From positions 4,836,001 to 4,900,000 of the forward strand of contig CP083650.1 in NCBI GenBank assembly GCA_020099315.1: a stretch of 64,000 nucleotides of DNA. Direction: 5' to 3'. This document shows, piece by piece, positions 1 through 9,595 of the stretch (within the stretch, counting starts at the first letter, position 1; every line of letters begins with the position of its first letter). The notes below the pieces were generated by a model, which was not told the origin of the DNA, made no database searches, and saw only the letters and a list, made by a program, of their open reading frames with translations. The translations under genes were made by a program, and so were the position numbers. Source of the DNA: Citrobacter europaeus (GTDB lineage: Bacteria; Pseudomonadota; Gammaproteobacteria; Enterobacterales; Enterobacteriaceae).

Positions 1-1
1 G

Positions 2-949
2 ACCACCCGCCACAATGAGGTGATCGCCTGCCAGTCCTGGCGCTTTGTGTTGTGCGGCGTGGCGGGATTCCTTGTCTCCGTCGGCCTGCCGTGGATGGTG
101 GATGTTCTGGGTCAGGGCAACGCTGCGCAGGGTTATCAGTTCGGCGTGGGTATCCTGTGCGCCATCGCGGTAGTGATGTTCCTGTGCTGCTTCTTCTGGG
201 TGCGCGAGCGCGTGCCGCTGGCGATGATGGGGAAATTTACCCTGCGCGAACACATTGGCGGGCTGCGCAAAAATGATCAGCTATTACTGATGCTGGTAAT
301 GTCTTTCCTGCTGATTAACGTCTTTAATATTCGCGGCGGCGGGTACATGTACTTCATTACCTATGTGCTGGAGGGCAGCACCGCTTACACGTCGCTGTTT
401 TTCACCATGGTCACCTTCGCGTCCATCATCGGTTCGGTGATCGTCAGCCCGCTGACCCGCCGCATGGATACCGTCAAACTCTATTACTACACCAACCTGG
501 TGCTGACGGCGCTGGCGGTGCTGATGTGGTTCCTGCCAACCGGTCCGGCTTATCAGACGCTGTGGCTGGCGGTGATCCTCGGCAACGGCATTATTCTGGG
601 CTTTACGCTGCCGCTGCATTTCTCGCTGATGGCCTTTGCCGACGACTACGGCGAGTGGAAAACCGGCGTACGTTCTTCCGGCATGAATTTCGCCTTCAAC
701 CTGTTTTTCATCAAGCTGGCCTGGGCCTCAAGCGCGGGGATCATCAGCCTGTTGTTTATTTTTGTCGCCTATCAGCCAGGCGCTGGCAACCAAACCGCCA
801 GTTCGCTGCAAGGGATTACCGCGATGGAAACGCTGCTGCCCGCGCTGTTCCACCTGCTGCTGGCGCTGTCTATCCGCCTTTGCAAACTCAATAACCCGAT
901 GATGTCGCGCATTGCCACCGATTTGCGTCAGCGTCATGTACAGCCTTAA
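2..949 (+). CDS. GPH/MFS sugar:cation symporter, C-terminal part (5' end outside window)
   Basis: The reading frame is open from the first bases of the window, so this is the last ~315 residues of a larger protein; the GTG at 20 is internal. It shows about eight hydrophobic helices. The style is that of the glycoside-pentoside-hexuronide family (YicJ, MelB-like), for example the segment GGGYMYFITYVLEG followed by helix pairs and a short basic loop TRRMD. Such carriers import oligosaccharides with H+ or Na+. The stop lies 10 bp before a GH127 hydrolase with its own ribosome binding site, which argues for one transcription unit in which the carrier brings in an arabinose-containing glycoside and the hydrolase cleaves it. 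The family is clear; the substrate is inference. Confidence 0.85.
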   Translation, partial: TTRHNEVIACQSWRFVLCGVAGFLVSVGLPWMVDVLGQGNAAQGYQFGVGILCAIAVVMFLCCFFWVRERVPLAMMGKFTLREHIGGLRKNDQLLLMLVMSFLLINVFNIRGGGYMYFITYVLEGSTAYTSLFFTMVTFASIIGSVIVSPLTRRMDTVKLYYYTNLVLTALAVLMWFLPTGPAYQTLWLAVILGNGIILGFTLPLHFSLMAFADDYGEWKTGVRSSGMNFAFNLFFIKLAWASSAGIISLLFIFVAYQPGAGNQTASSLQGITAMETLLPALFHLLLALSIRLCKLNNPMMSRIATDLRQRHVQP

Positions 950-959
950 GGAGCACGAA

Positions 960-2915
960 ATGAACGTACTGGAAGTCGACCTGCATAAGCTCACGGTCAG
1001 CGATCCGTTCCTCGGACAATATCAGCAGTTGGTGCGTGATGTGGTGATCCCCTACCAGTGGGATGCGCTTAATGACCGCATTGCAGAGGCGGAACCAAGC
1101 CATGCGATAGAAAACTTCCGCATCGCCGCGGGACTGCAGGACGGCGAGTTTTACGGCATGGTTTTTCAGGATAGCGACGTGGCGAAATGGCTGGAGGCCG
1201 TCGCCTGGTCCCTGTGCCAGAAACCCGATGCAGAACTTGAGAAAACCGCTGATGAGGTCATTGAACTGGTGGCTGCGGCACAGTGTGCAGACGGCTATCT
1301 CAATACTTACTTCACGGTAAAAGCTCCGGATGAACGCTGGACCAACCTCGCCGAATGCCATGAACTGTACTGCGCCGGTCATTTAATTGAAGCGGGCGTC
1401 GCATTCTTCCAGGCGACGGGTAAGCGTCGTTTGTTAGAAGTGGTGTGCCGCCTGGCGGATCATATCGACAGCGTGTTTGGGCTTGGTGAAAATCAGTTAC
1501 GCGGCTACCCCGGACACCCGGAAATCGAGCTGGCCTTAATGCGCTTATATGAAGTGACTCAGCAGCCACGCTATATGGCGCTGGTAAATTACTTTGTTGA
1601 ACAACGCGGCGCTCAGCCCCATTTCTATGACGAAGAGTACGAAAAGCGGGGGCAAACCTCTTACTGGCACACTTACGGCCCGGCGTGGATGGTGAAAGAT
1701 AAACCCTATAGCCAGGCACATCAGCCCATTTCAGAACAGCAAACGGCTATCGGTCACGCAGTGCGCTTTGTATATCTGATGACCGGCGTGGCGCACCTGG
1801 CACGTTTAAGCCAGGACGAAGGCAAGCGTCAGGATTGCCTGCGTCTGTGGAAAAATATGGCCCAGCGCCAGTTGTACATTACCGGCGGGATCGGCTCTCA
1901 AAGCAGTGGCGAGGCGTTTAGCAGCGATTACGATCTGCCCAACGACTCCGTGTACGCGGAAAGCTGCGCTTCAATCGGACTGATGATGTTCGCCCGCAGA
2001 ATGCTGGAAATGGAGGCCGACAGCCAGTATGCCGACGTCATGGAGCGCGCCCTGTATAACACCGTTCTCGGCGGCATGGCGCTGGACGGTAAACACTTCT
2101 TCTACGTTAACCCACTGGAAGTACACCCTAAGTCATTAAAATTCAATCATATTTACGACCACGTGAAGCCCGTTCGCCAACGCTGGTTCGGCTGCGCCTG
2201 CTGTCCGCCCAATATCGCCCGCGTCTTAACCTCAATTGGCCATTACATCTACACGCCACGTCAGGACGCGCTGTATATCAATATGTATGTGGGCAATAGC
2301 ATGGAAGTCCCCGTGGCAGATGGCGCGCTCAAACTGCGCATTAGCGGGGATTATCCATGGCATGAGCAGGTGAAAATCGCCATTGAATCACCGCAGTCGG
2401 TGTATCACACCCTGGCCTTGCGCTTGCCTGACTGGTGCTCCGCGCCGCAGGTTTTGCTGAATGGCCAACCGGTTGAGCAGGATATTCGCAAAGGCTATTT
2501 GCACATCAGCCGAACCTGGCAGGAGGGCGATACGCTCAGTCTGACTCTGCCAATGCCAGTGCGTCGGGTGTACGGAAACCCACTGGTGCGTCATGTTGCC
2601 GGTAAGGTCGCTATTCAACGTGGGCCATTGGTGTATTGCCTGGAGCAGGCCGACAACGGCGAAGAACTGCATAATCTGTGGCTGGCGAAAGAGAGCGAAT
2701 TCAGGGTATTCGAGGGTAAGGGGCTGTTCAGCCATAAGATGTTAATTCAGGCTGAAGGCGTGAAGCAAAGCTGCGCCGACGCGACGCAGCAATCCTTGTG
2801 GCACTATGATGTTTCACCGGCTTCTCGCCAGGCGCATACGCTGACGTTTATTCCGTGGTTTAGCTGGGCGAACCGTGGTGAAGGCGAAATGCGAATCTGG
2901 GTAAACGAGCAGTAA
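960..2915 (+). CDS. GH127 family glycoside hydrolase (beta-L-arabinofuranosidase type)
   Basis: A 651-residue soluble protein with no signal peptide, so it acts in the cytoplasm. ATG 960 is chosen over the upstream in-frame codon at 912 because AAGGAG lies 9 bases before it. It matches GH127 (formerly DUF1680), the family of Bifidobacterium HypBA1, a zinc-dependent retaining beta-L-arabinofuranosidase with a cysteine nucleophile. All catalytic landmarks are present: E318 (acid/base, SSGEAF), E334 and C336 (AESCASIG), and C414-C415 in WFGCACCPPN, where C414 corresponds to the nucleophile and E334/C336/C414/C415 to the zinc ligands. The gene follows a sugar symporter by 10 bp. K-12 lacks this pair at this site. 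The family assignment is firm; the natural glycoside is not visible. Confidence 0.92.
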   Translation: MNVLEVDLHKLTVSDPFLGQYQQLVRDVVIPYQWDALNDRIAEAEPSHAIENFRIAAGLQDGEFYGMVFQDSDVAKWLEAVAWSLCQKPDAELEKTADEVIELVAAAQCADGYLNTYFTVKAPDERWTNLAECHELYCAGHLIEAGVAFFQATGKRRLLEVVCRLADHIDSVFGLGENQLRGYPGHPEIELALMRLYEVTQQPRYMALVNYFVEQRGAQPHFYDEEYEKRGQTSYWHTYGPAWMVKDKPYSQAHQPISEQQTAIGHAVRFVYLMTGVAHLARLSQDEGKRQDCLRLWKNMAQRQLYITGGIGSQSSGEAFSSDYDLPNDSVYAESCASIGLMMFARRMLEMEADSQYADVMERALYNTVLGGMALDGKHFFYVNPLEVHPKSLKFNHIYDHVKPVRQRWFGCACCPPNIARVLTSIGHYIYTPRQDALYINMYVGNSMEVPVADGALKLRISGDYPWHEQVKIAIESPQSVYHTLALRLPDWCSAPQVLLNGQPVEQDIRKGYLHISRTWQEGDTLSLTLPMPVRRVYGNPLVRHVAGKVAIQRGPLVYCLEQADNGEELHNLWLAKESEFRVFEGKGLFSHKMLIQAEGVKQSCADATQQSLWHYDVSPASRQAHTLTFIPWFSWANRGEGEMRIWVNEQ

Positions 2916-2924
2916 CGGTAAGCG

Positions 2925-2958
2925 TACCGGATGACGACGCTTCGCGTCTTATCCGGTC
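2925..2958. repeat. REP-type palindrome after the GH127 gene
   Basis: The arms ACCGGAT...ATCCGGT with an inner CGACGC/TTCG/CGTCTT stem give the imperfect hairpin typical of enterobacterial REP elements. It lies between the convergent GH127 gene and yiaT and may protect or end both messages. Confidence 0.7.
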
Positions 2959-3006
2959 TGGCGACTGAAAAGATTGCCCTCCTCCCTGAGGACAAACGGG
3001 TGAGAA

Positions 3007-3747
3007 TCAGAAACGCCAGGTCAGACCGGACATCAAGGTGAAGCTGTCATCGCGATCAACCATCGGGCTATTTTTAATGTCGTCCGGCAGCGCACTGTAG
3101 TTGGCGCTGGCCAGCAGCGTCAGGTTGCTGGTCAACGCGTATTTAGCGGACAGGCCAACATACGGTGTCCATCTGTCCCCAGGAGAGTAGCTTGATAACC
3201 CACTACGGCGGGATTCATTGCCAGAGATGCCGTAGTAATATTCGTTGAAGTTTTCGTCATAGTAGAGCACGCCAATCGCCGGCGTCAGCGTTAGCTTGCC
3301 CATCGGCATTTGGCGGAACAGAGACATTTCCGCGACCCAGCCATTGCTGTTATCCAGCACATCCGCTGCGGCGGAGACTTTCACACTGCCCCATTTCTGA
3401 TGGTGATACCACGCGGCGCCCGCCATGGCGGTCGCGTCACGCTTATCCAGCTTTTTCATCGCATGATCGTCGTTATCACCTGGATCAAACTCAAGCGGCA
3501 TGTATGAGGCAGTAATGCTAAATTCATTACTTTCGTTTTTTGAAAGAATATAACCTAACGTTGTTTGCCTAAAATAAAAGGATTCACTTTCATAACTGAC
3601 AAGCGGTACTGCGTGAACGTTATCATTATATCCACGATAAGGAGATTCATTATATACAGCGCCAGCACCAATAGAAAATTCTGCGGCAGTTGCACTCGCC
3701 ATAAAAGAAAAGGCGAACAGCGCCACAATATTGCGTTTAATTAACAT
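3007..3747 (-). CDS. yiaT: MipA/OmpV-family outer membrane protein YiaT
   Basis: 246 residues, the same length as E. coli YiaT. A signal peptide spans residues 1-22 (hydrophobic core IVALFAFSFMA, cleavage site SATAA|EF). The rest alternates short polar and aromatic strands and ends in LTWRF, with the terminal Phe recognised by the BAM machinery, so it is an outer-membrane beta barrel. MipA/OmpV proteins have been linked to murein synthesis scaffolding or to porin activity; the role of YiaT is not established. It is divergent from the LysR gene yiaU, the same arrangement as in K-12, which suggests local regulation by YiaU. Confidence 0.9.
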   Translation of the reverse strand: MLIKRNIVALFAFSFMASATAAEFSIGAGAVYNESPYRGYNDNVHAVPLVSYESESFYFRQTTLGYILSKNESNEFSITASYMPLEFDPGDNDDHAMKKLDKRDATAMAGAAWYHHQKWGSVKVSAAADVLDNSNGWVAEMSLFRQMPMGKLTLTPAIGVLYYDENFNEYYYGISGNESRRSGLSSYSPGDRWTPYVGLSAKYALTSNLTLLASANYSALPDDIKNSPMVDRDDSFTLMSGLTWRF

Positions 3748-3868
3748 GCCAACATTCCATTTTAAAATAAGCTACAAAGCGCGTGCATAATAATGCTTAC
3801 AATTTCATCGATGCAACATTCATATTTATATAGTAATATATACAAACATATATATATTGGGTTTGGCG
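3748..3868. promoter_or_regulatory. yiaT-yiaU divergent promoter region
   Basis: 121 bp of very AT-rich DNA (runs of ATATAT near 3828-3858) between divergent yiaT and yiaU. LysR regulators usually bind such a shared region. I see no clear T-N11-A operator, so only the location and composition support this. Confidence 0.4.
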
Positions 3869-4822
3869 ATGAACAAATTACAACTCAAACACCGGGAACT
3901 GAAAATTATTTCGGTAATTGCTGCCAGTGAAAACATCAGTCATGCCGCTACGGTTCTCGGCATCGCACAGGCCAACGTCAGCAAGTACCTGGCTGATTTC
4001 GAATCAAAAGTTGGATTAAAGGTGTTTGACCGCACCACTCGGCAGCTAACTCTTACGCCGTTTGGTACGGCGCTGCTTCCTTACATCAATGATATGTTGG
4101 AAAGAAACGATCAGCTCAATAGTTTCATTGCTGATTATAAGCATGAAAAACGTGGGCGGGTAACGGTCTATGCACCAACGGGAATTATTGCTTACTTATC
4201 GCAACATGTTATTGCAAAAATTCAGAATATCGGCGGCATTAGCCTCTCACTTAAAACATGTAACCTTGAACGTAAAGCTTTTTATGAAGGCGTCGACTTT
4301 CCTGATGATTGTGATGTTTTAATCACCTATGCACACCCTAAAGATGAATCACTGGTCGCCAGTTTTATTACCAAATATGCAGTGACGGCATTTGCCAGCC
4401 CTGAATACATCAAACAACATCCTATTAGTAGTCCTGATGAGCTGGAAGAACATTCCTGCATTCTGATTGATTCCATGATGATAGATGATGCCAATATCTG
4501 GCGCTTCACCTCCGCCGGCGGCAAGGAAATGCACGATTATCGGGTGACCGGAAATTATGTCTGCGACAATACACAGTCTGCGTTGGCGCTGGCACGTAAC
4601 CATCTGGGCATTGTTTTTGCGCCGAATGCGAGTGTACAAAAAGATGTTCAATCCGGATTGCTGGTCCCATGTTTCTCAGAACAACATGAATGGTGGTTGG
4701 ATTTGGTGGCGATTTTCCGCAAGCGTGAATACCAGCCATGGCGGGTACAGTTTATTCTTGATGAGATGTTGGCAGAGATCCGCCAGCAGCTTACTCAGTC
4801 GCTGGAGCAGCAGACTGAGTAA
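3869..4822 (+). CDS. yiaU: LysR-type transcriptional regulator YiaU
   Basis: 317 residues from the ATG at 3869; a TTG four codons upstream is possible but less likely. The N-terminal winged helix-turn-helix (about residues 5-63) reads NISHAATVLGIAQANVSKYL then FDRTTRQLTLTPFG, the classic LysR pattern. The rest is the periplasmic-binding-like effector domain. It matches E. coli yiaU in position and orientation, divergent from yiaT. The effector is unknown. It probably controls yiaT and perhaps itself. Confidence 0.88.
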   Translation: MNKLQLKHRELKIISVIAASENISHAATVLGIAQANVSKYLADFESKVGLKVFDRTTRQLTLTPFGTALLPYINDMLERNDQLNSFIADYKHEKRGRVTVYAPTGIIAYLSQHVIAKIQNIGGISLSLKTCNLERKAFYEGVDFPDDCDVLITYAHPKDESLVASFITKYAVTAFASPEYIKQHPISSPDELEEHSCILIDSMMIDDANIWRFTSAGGKEMHDYRVTGNYVCDNTQSALALARNHLGIVFAPNASVQKDVQSGLLVPCFSEQHEWWLDLVAIFRKREYQPWRVQFILDEMLAEIRQQLTQSLEQQTE

Positions 4823-4903
4823 GCAAAATGAGGATACCAGACTCAACAGGCGTTATTGGCGCAGGTAGTTTGAACACTGCCCAGGTTCAAAAATAGCCTG
4901 CAC

Positions 4904-6040
4904 CTAGTGGTCGAGATACAGGTAATGCACCCAGCTGGTCATCCGCAGCAAGACCTTACGCATGACCGACACATGCTCGAAGTGGTCAGAGTAAACGGCG
5001 ACCTGGGCGTAAATCCCATCAGGTAATGCGCTCACATCCGCATTTTCATTTAGCTCAATTGTGGCGATCACCCCTTCCGAACCGGGCGTCGAGTTTAAGG
5101 ATTGTAGCGCCCCGTTCGACTGGTATGTCCCCCCCGGTACGGCTGGGCTGATGGCAGCCAGTTTGCCGCTAAATACCTTACCCGGCAGGGCGTTAAACAC
5201 CACTTCCGCTTCATCGCCGGGCTCCAGTCGCAGCAGCGAGTTTTGACGGAACTGGGCGATAATTTGCCGTTTTTGATCCGGAATAAACACCATCACCGGG
5301 CGCATCGGCAGCGCGGCGGCGTAGGTTCCGGGGCGCATCAGCACCTGGGTTACGTAACCATCGCTGGGCGCGCGAACCACGGTCTGATCCAGATTGAATT
5401 CCGCTTCAGCTAACTGTGCTTTCAGGCTGGCAATTTGCGAATTCTCACCCTGCACCAGGCTGTCTAACTGACTCTGGATTTGCTGTTGTTCTGCAACGGA
5501 GGATTTCACCGCGGCTTCCTGCGCCAGATAGTTTTGCCGCGCCGCGTCGATATCGCGTTCAGAAAAAGGATTCACCTTCGCCTGACTCCCCTGCGCATAG
5601 CGCTGGTAATCTTTAGCCAGTTTGTCGCGCGTGGCCTTTGCCTGCTGCGTGTTGGCTTGCATTTCGTCTAACTGTGCCACCAGAGCCTGCTCTTTATGCT
5701 GTGCGGTGACAATATCAGCTTTCAGACGATCTACCCGCGCCTGATAACGTCCCGGATTAAGCTTAAAAAGAACCTCGCCTTTTTTGATCAGCGTATTCTT
5801 CTTATCCGTTACTTCCGTCACTACACCCGTTACCTGCGGCACTACGGGAATTGAAATTACCGCCTTTTGCGCCTTAAATGTATACGGATGGTTATAATTC
5901 ATCAGTAATATCAGCCCGCAAACAATAAATATACCGCCTAAGGCTGCAGTGGGTACTGTCCATTTATTTACAGGAATTTTAAATATTTTAAATATTGACC
6001 ATGCGCACGCCACATAGGTCAGAACAATCAGTAAATCCAT
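4904..6040 (-). CDS. yiaV: HlyD-family membrane fusion protein YiaV
   Basis: 378 residues, the E. coli YiaV length. Two N-terminal membrane helices (about 4-20 and 31-49) are followed by the split biotinyl-lipoyl-like hairpin ([12 protein letters not shown] ... [12 protein letters not shown]), a coiled coil rich in Gln/Ala (about 115-205) and a beta-barrel region ([15 protein letters not shown]). Such proteins bridge an inner-membrane transporter and the periplasm, but no transporter gene is adjacent. Its partner is YiaW, encoded 5 bp upstream. It is a close paralogue of YibH, 7.7 kb away in this window. Substrate unknown. Confidence 0.9.
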   Translation of the reverse strand: MDLLIVLTYVACAWSIFKIFKIPVNKWTVPTAALGGIFIVCGLILLMNYNHPYTFKAQKAVISIPVVPQVTGVVTEVTDKKNTLIKKGEVLFKLNPGRYQARVDRLKADIVTAQHKEQALVAQLDEMQANTQQAKATRDKLAKDYQRYAQGSQAKVNPFSERDIDAARQNYLAQEAAVKSSVAEQQQIQSQLDSLVQGENSQIASLKAQLAEAEFNLDQTVVRAPSDGYVTQVLMRPGTYAAALPMRPVMVFIPDQKRQIIAQFRQNSLLRLEPGDEAEVVFNALPGKVFSGKLAAISPAVPGGTYQSNGALQSLNSTPGSEGVIATIELNENADVSALPDGIYAQVAVYSDHFEHVSVMRKVLLRMTSWVHYLYLDH

Positions 6041-6045
6041 CGATA

Positions 6046-6369
6046 TTACTCCGCCGGAGAGGTCTTCGCCTCACCCAGTTTCTTTTCCAGATCGGCCACC
6101 CGTGCCTGAAGCTGGATCAGGGAAGGATCCGCGCTCTGCATGCCCCATCCGCGCTCGGGGCGATAAAGCGTTGCCCAGATCCACAAAAAGGGCCAAATAA
6201 CATGTAAGGTAAACAAACTAACCCAGCCCGCGACGTGTATTGCGTCAGCATGTGGATGGTTACGTTTCTTTGCAATTAGATAGGGAATATCATGCAGAAT
6301 AATAATCCCGTAAAAAATGACCAGGAATACAAAAATAAGCACTCCTAATGCAAAATAATCAAGGAACAT
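6046..6369 (-). CDS. yiaW: DUF3302 inner membrane protein YiaW
   Basis: 107 residues with two hydrophobic segments (about 5-26 and 46-66) and a short C-terminal coiled coil ([15 protein letters not shown]). The conserved DUF3302 feature is [12 protein letters not shown] between the helices. It is the first gene of a two-gene unit with yiaV, separated by 5 bp, which indicates co-translation. Function unknown. The same pair recurs as yibI-yibH. Confidence 0.9.
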   Translation of the reverse strand: MFLDYFALGVLIFVFLVIFYGIIILHDIPYLIAKKRNHPHADAIHVAGWVSLFTLHVIWPFLWIWATLYRPERGWGMQSADPSLIQLQARVADLEKKLGEAKTSPAE

Positions 6370-6504
6370 ATTTGCCTCAGGGATTTAAATTAAAAATTCG
6401 GCTGCTGTTTGATTTAAACAATAGAGTTGATAATAGTAGTGGAATGACCAGATTGGATGCAATGGTGTTATTTATATAACGATATATGGGTTTCTATATA
6501 TACC

Positions 6505-6583
6505 CGTCGTCTTTCGAGCTGCTTCTTTGTTGGCTGCGTTCGTTCACCCCAGCCACTTACCTGAGTAAGCATCCTGGGGATGC
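6505..6583 (-). repeat. Partial ERIC (IRU) element
   Basis: On the minus strand it carries CCCCAGGATGCTTACTCAGG and GTGGCTGGGGTGAACG, the diagnostic centre of enterobacterial repetitive intergenic consensus elements. It ends in an AGCAGCTCGAAAG arm. The left arm is missing or replaced, so it is a half-length copy between yiaW and aldB. Confidence 0.75.
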
Positions 6584-6607
6584 CCGGTACGCTAAACGCG
6601 TCCGGGC
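6582..6607 (-). terminator. Hairpin downstream of aldB
   Basis: GCCCGG at 6582-6587 pairs with CCGGGC at 6602-6607 around an ACGC/GCGT inner stem, 17 bp after the aldB stop on the minus strand. There is no long U tract, so it may be a weak terminator or an mRNA-stabilising hairpin. Confidence 0.5.
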
Positions 6608-6623
6608 AGTAAGTGACGGGATA

Positions 6624-8162
6624 TTAGAACAGCCCCAGCGGTTTATCTGAGTAACTCACCAGCAGGCATTTGGTTTGCTGATAATGCTCGAGCATCATCT
6701 TATGCGTCTCGCGCCCGATGCCCGACTGCTTGTAACCGCCGAACGCCGCATGCGCCGGGTAAGCATGGTAACAGTTGGTCCATACACGCCCCGCCTGAAT
6801 ACCGCGGCCCATCTTGTACGCCAGATTTCCGTTACGACTCCAGACGCCAGCACCGAGACCGTATTGGGTGTCATTGGCGATTGCCAGCGCCTCTTCCATG
6901 GTTTTGAAGGTCGTGACGGCCAGTACCGGTCCGAAGATCTCCTCCTGGAAAACCCGCATATTATTCTTACCAAACAAAATGGTCGGTTCGAGGTAGTAAC
7001 CCTCTTTTAACTCGCCATCCAGCTGCTTACGCCGCCCGCCGGTGAGAATATCTGCCCCTTCTTTCTTACCAATATCGATGTAATTCAGGATGGTTTCCAG
7101 TTGACCATGCGACACCTGCGCGCCCATTTGCGTCACGCTGTCTAACGGGTTGCCGCTACGAATACTTTCCACCCGGCGAATCGCTCTTTCCATAAAACGT
7201 TCGTAAATGGATTCCTGCACCAGGGCACGGCTTGGACAGGTACACACTTCGCCCTGGTTGAAGGCAAACAACGCAAAGCCTTCCAGCGCTTTGTCAAAGA
7301 ACGCATCTTCTTCATCCATCACGTCTGCAAAGAAGATATTGGGAGATTTCCCACCCAGCTCCAGCGTGACAGGGATAATATTCTGCGTGGCGTACTGCAT
7401 GATCTGCTGCCCGACTTCCGTTGAACCGGTAAACGCCACTTTCGCAATGCGTTTAGATGTCGCCAGATATTCACCGATTTCTCCACCCGCGCCGTTTACC
7501 ACGTTCACTACGCCTGGTGGGAGAAGATCGCCGATGACTTCCATCAACAGCAGTACGGACAGCGGCGTCAGACGCGCAGGTTTAAGCACCACGCAGTTAC
7601 CCGCCGCCAGCGCGGGCGCCATCTTCCAACTGGCCATCAGTAGCGGGAAGTTCCACGGGATAATTTGCCCTACCACACCAAGAGGTTCATGGAAGTGATA
7701 CGCCACGGTCTCGCTATCAACCTCACTGATTCCCCCTTCCTGCGCACGAATACAGGAAGCGAAATAGCGGAAATGGTCAATCGCCAGCGGCACGTCTGCC
7801 GCGCTGGTTTCGCGGATAGGTTTACCGTTATCCCAGGTTTCTGCCGTCGCCAGCAGCTCGAGATTTTGCTCCATGCGATCGGCGATTTTGAACAGAATCG
7901 CCGCCCTGTCCTGCACGGATGTCTGCGCCCACTTGTCTTTTATCTTGTGCGCGGCATCCAGGGCGAGATCGATATCCTTTTTGCCGGAAGAGGCCACTTC
8001 GCACAGTAATTGCCCGGTTACCGGCGTCAGGTTTTGGTAATACTCGCCGTCCACCGGTGCAACCCAGTCACCACCGATAAAGTTATCGTATCGGGCTTTT
8101 AACTTCAGAGGGTAACCATATTCGCCGGGATAAATACGCGTTGAAGGGGGATTATTGGTCAT
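6624..8162 (-). CDS. aldB: Aldehyde dehydrogenase AldB
   Basis: 512 residues, the E. coli length. It is a cytoplasmic NAD(P)-dependent aldehyde dehydrogenase; E. coli AldB oxidises acetaldehyde and other aldehydes in stationary phase. Seen here: the cofactor-binding region IIPWNFP (167-173) and FTGSTEVG (244-251), general base E268 in [10 protein letters not shown], and nucleophile C307 in [12 protein letters not shown]. It lies upstream of the ERIC copy and 92 bp downstream of yiaY on the same strand, so the two could be co-transcribed, though K-12 aldB has its own RpoS/CRP/Fis-controlled promoter. Confidence 0.96.
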   Translation of the reverse strand: MTNNPPSTRIYPGEYGYPLKLKARYDNFIGGDWVAPVDGEYYQNLTPVTGQLLCEVASSGKKDIDLALDAAHKIKDKWAQTSVQDRAAILFKIADRMEQNLELLATAETWDNGKPIRETSAADVPLAIDHFRYFASCIRAQEGGISEVDSETVAYHFHEPLGVVGQIIPWNFPLLMASWKMAPALAAGNCVVLKPARLTPLSVLLLMEVIGDLLPPGVVNVVNGAGGEIGEYLATSKRIAKVAFTGSTEVGQQIMQYATQNIIPVTLELGGKSPNIFFADVMDEEDAFFDKALEGFALFAFNQGEVCTCPSRALVQESIYERFMERAIRRVESIRSGNPLDSVTQMGAQVSHGQLETILNYIDIGKKEGADILTGGRRKQLDGELKEGYYLEPTILFGKNNMRVFQEEIFGPVLAVTTFKTMEEALAIANDTQYGLGAGVWSRNGNLAYKMGRGIQAGRVWTNCYHAYPAHAAFGGYKQSGIGRETHKMMLEHYQQTKCLLVSYSDKPLGLF

Positions 8163-8202
8163 GACCGTCTCCTTGCTGTAGGGGTACTACAAGGGTAGAC
8201 GG

Positions 8203-8225
8203 GGCTGGCGAATTATTCGCCAGCC
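8203..8225. terminator. Perfect inverted repeat between yiaY and aldB
   Basis: Ten-base arms GGCTGGCGAA/TTCGCCAGCC flank a TTA loop, 29 bp after the yiaY stop and 40 bp before the aldB start. There is no U tract on either strand. It may act as a terminator-like stem or as an operator. Confidence 0.5.
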
Positions 8226-8254
8226 ATTTCCTGCTTTACGACAGGTATCACGAA

Positions 8255-9406
8255 TTACATGGCTGCGCGATAAATCGCCATAATTTCTTCATGAGTCGCC
8301 TGAATCGGGTTAGTGAAACCACAGGCATCTTTCAGGGCATTGGTCGCCAGTACGGCAATATCTTCTTCCTTCACGTTCAGCTCACGCAGACCGGCAGGAA
8401 TATTCACTTTCTGCGCCAGTTCGCGGATCGCCGCGATGCAAGCTTCCGCCCCTTGCTCTGCGCTCAAGCCAGCAACGTCCACGCCCATCGCCTTAGCGCA
8501 ATCACTCAGGCGAGCGGCAGCCACTTTACTATTGAAAACCTGCACATGCGGCAGCAAAACCGCGTTACATACACCGTGCGGCAGATCGTAGAAACCACCC
8601 AACTGGTGCGCCATGGCGTGCACGTAACCCAGAGAAGCGTTGTTAAAGGCCATGCCTGCGAGGAACTGCGCGTAGGCCATAGCCTCGCGTGCCTGAGCAT
8701 TGCTGCCGTCTTCAACAGCGACCGGCAGGTTTTCCGCAATCATGGTGACCGCTTTCAGCGCGCAAGCATCGGTAATTGGGGTTGCAGCAATAGAAACGTA
8801 GGCTTCGATAGCGTGGGTCAGCGCATCCATACCAGTGGCCGCCGTCAGAGACTTCGGCATACCGACCATCAGCGAGGAGTCATTAACGGACAGCAGCGGC
8901 GTAACATGCTTATCCACAATCGCCATTTTAATGTGGCGTACTTCATCGGTAATAATGCAGAAACGCGTCATCTCCGACGCCGTGCCCGCGGTGGTGTTAA
9001 TGGCGATCATCGGCAACTGAGGTTTTGCTGAGCGATCCACGCCTTCGTAATCGCGAATATCGCCGCCGTTAGCCGCCACCAGCGCAATACCTTTTGCACA
9101 ATCGTGCGGAGAACCACCGCCGAGGGAAATAACGCTATCACATTGGTTTTCTTTCAACATTTGCAGGCCAGCAGCGACGTTACTGGTCGTGGGATTAGGA
9201 TGCGTACCGTCGTAAATGACGCTGAAAATATCACGTTCCTGTAATGCCTTTTGAATCTCGCCAGCCATACCTAATTTCGTCAGCATGGCATCTGTGACAA
9301 TCAGCGTACGGCGAAAACCATATTCCGCCATTGTATTCATCGCGTCTTTTAATGAATCAGCGCCAATTACATTCACGGAAGGAATAAAAAATGTTGAAGC
9401 AGCCAT
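8255..9406 (-). CDS. yiaY: Iron-containing alcohol dehydrogenase YiaY
   Basis: 383 residues, a group III (iron-dependent) alcohol dehydrogenase similar to FucO. NAD-binding glycine loop GGGSPHD (96-102). Metal ligands by alignment with FucO are D194 and H198 ([10 protein letters not shown]) and H263 and H277 ([16 protein letters not shown]). It reduces aldehydes or oxidises short alcohols in the cytoplasm; the in vivo substrate is not established. It sits directly upstream of aldB, which would oxidise the aldehyde it makes or consumes. Confidence 0.94.
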   Translation of the reverse strand: MAASTFFIPSVNVIGADSLKDAMNTMAEYGFRRTLIVTDAMLTKLGMAGEIQKALQERDIFSVIYDGTHPNPTTSNVAAGLQMLKENQCDSVISLGGGSPHDCAKGIALVAANGGDIRDYEGVDRSAKPQLPMIAINTTAGTASEMTRFCIITDEVRHIKMAIVDKHVTPLLSVNDSSLMVGMPKSLTAATGMDALTHAIEAYVSIAATPITDACALKAVTMIAENLPVAVEDGSNAQAREAMAYAQFLAGMAFNNASLGYVHAMAHQLGGFYDLPHGVCNAVLLPHVQVFNSKVAAARLSDCAKAMGVDVAGLSAEQGAEACIAAIRELAQKVNIPAGLRELNVKEEDIAVLATNALKDACGFTNPIQATHEEIMAIYRAAM

Positions 9407-9499
9407 TGTACGTTCCTTATTTTATTCTGAAGAGCCAGGAAGCATACGTGTGAATTTTTCAACAAAATATGATCGTGGTGGTTATTTTAATAACACCAT

Positions 9500-9538
9500 A
9501 AATAAAAAAGCACATTAGGCTTAGAATCTAATGTGCTT
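9500..9538 (-). terminator. Rho-independent terminator of selAB
   Basis: On the minus strand an 11-bp stem (arms 9528-9538 and 9508-9518, AAGCACATTAG/CTAATGTGCTT) is followed by TTTTTTATT. It lies 58 bp beyond the selB stop. Confidence 0.9.
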
Positions 9539-9595
9539 ATTTCAATCAACATATATTTTGTATTAATTCATTTAAACCATGAATTAATTGTTTCA

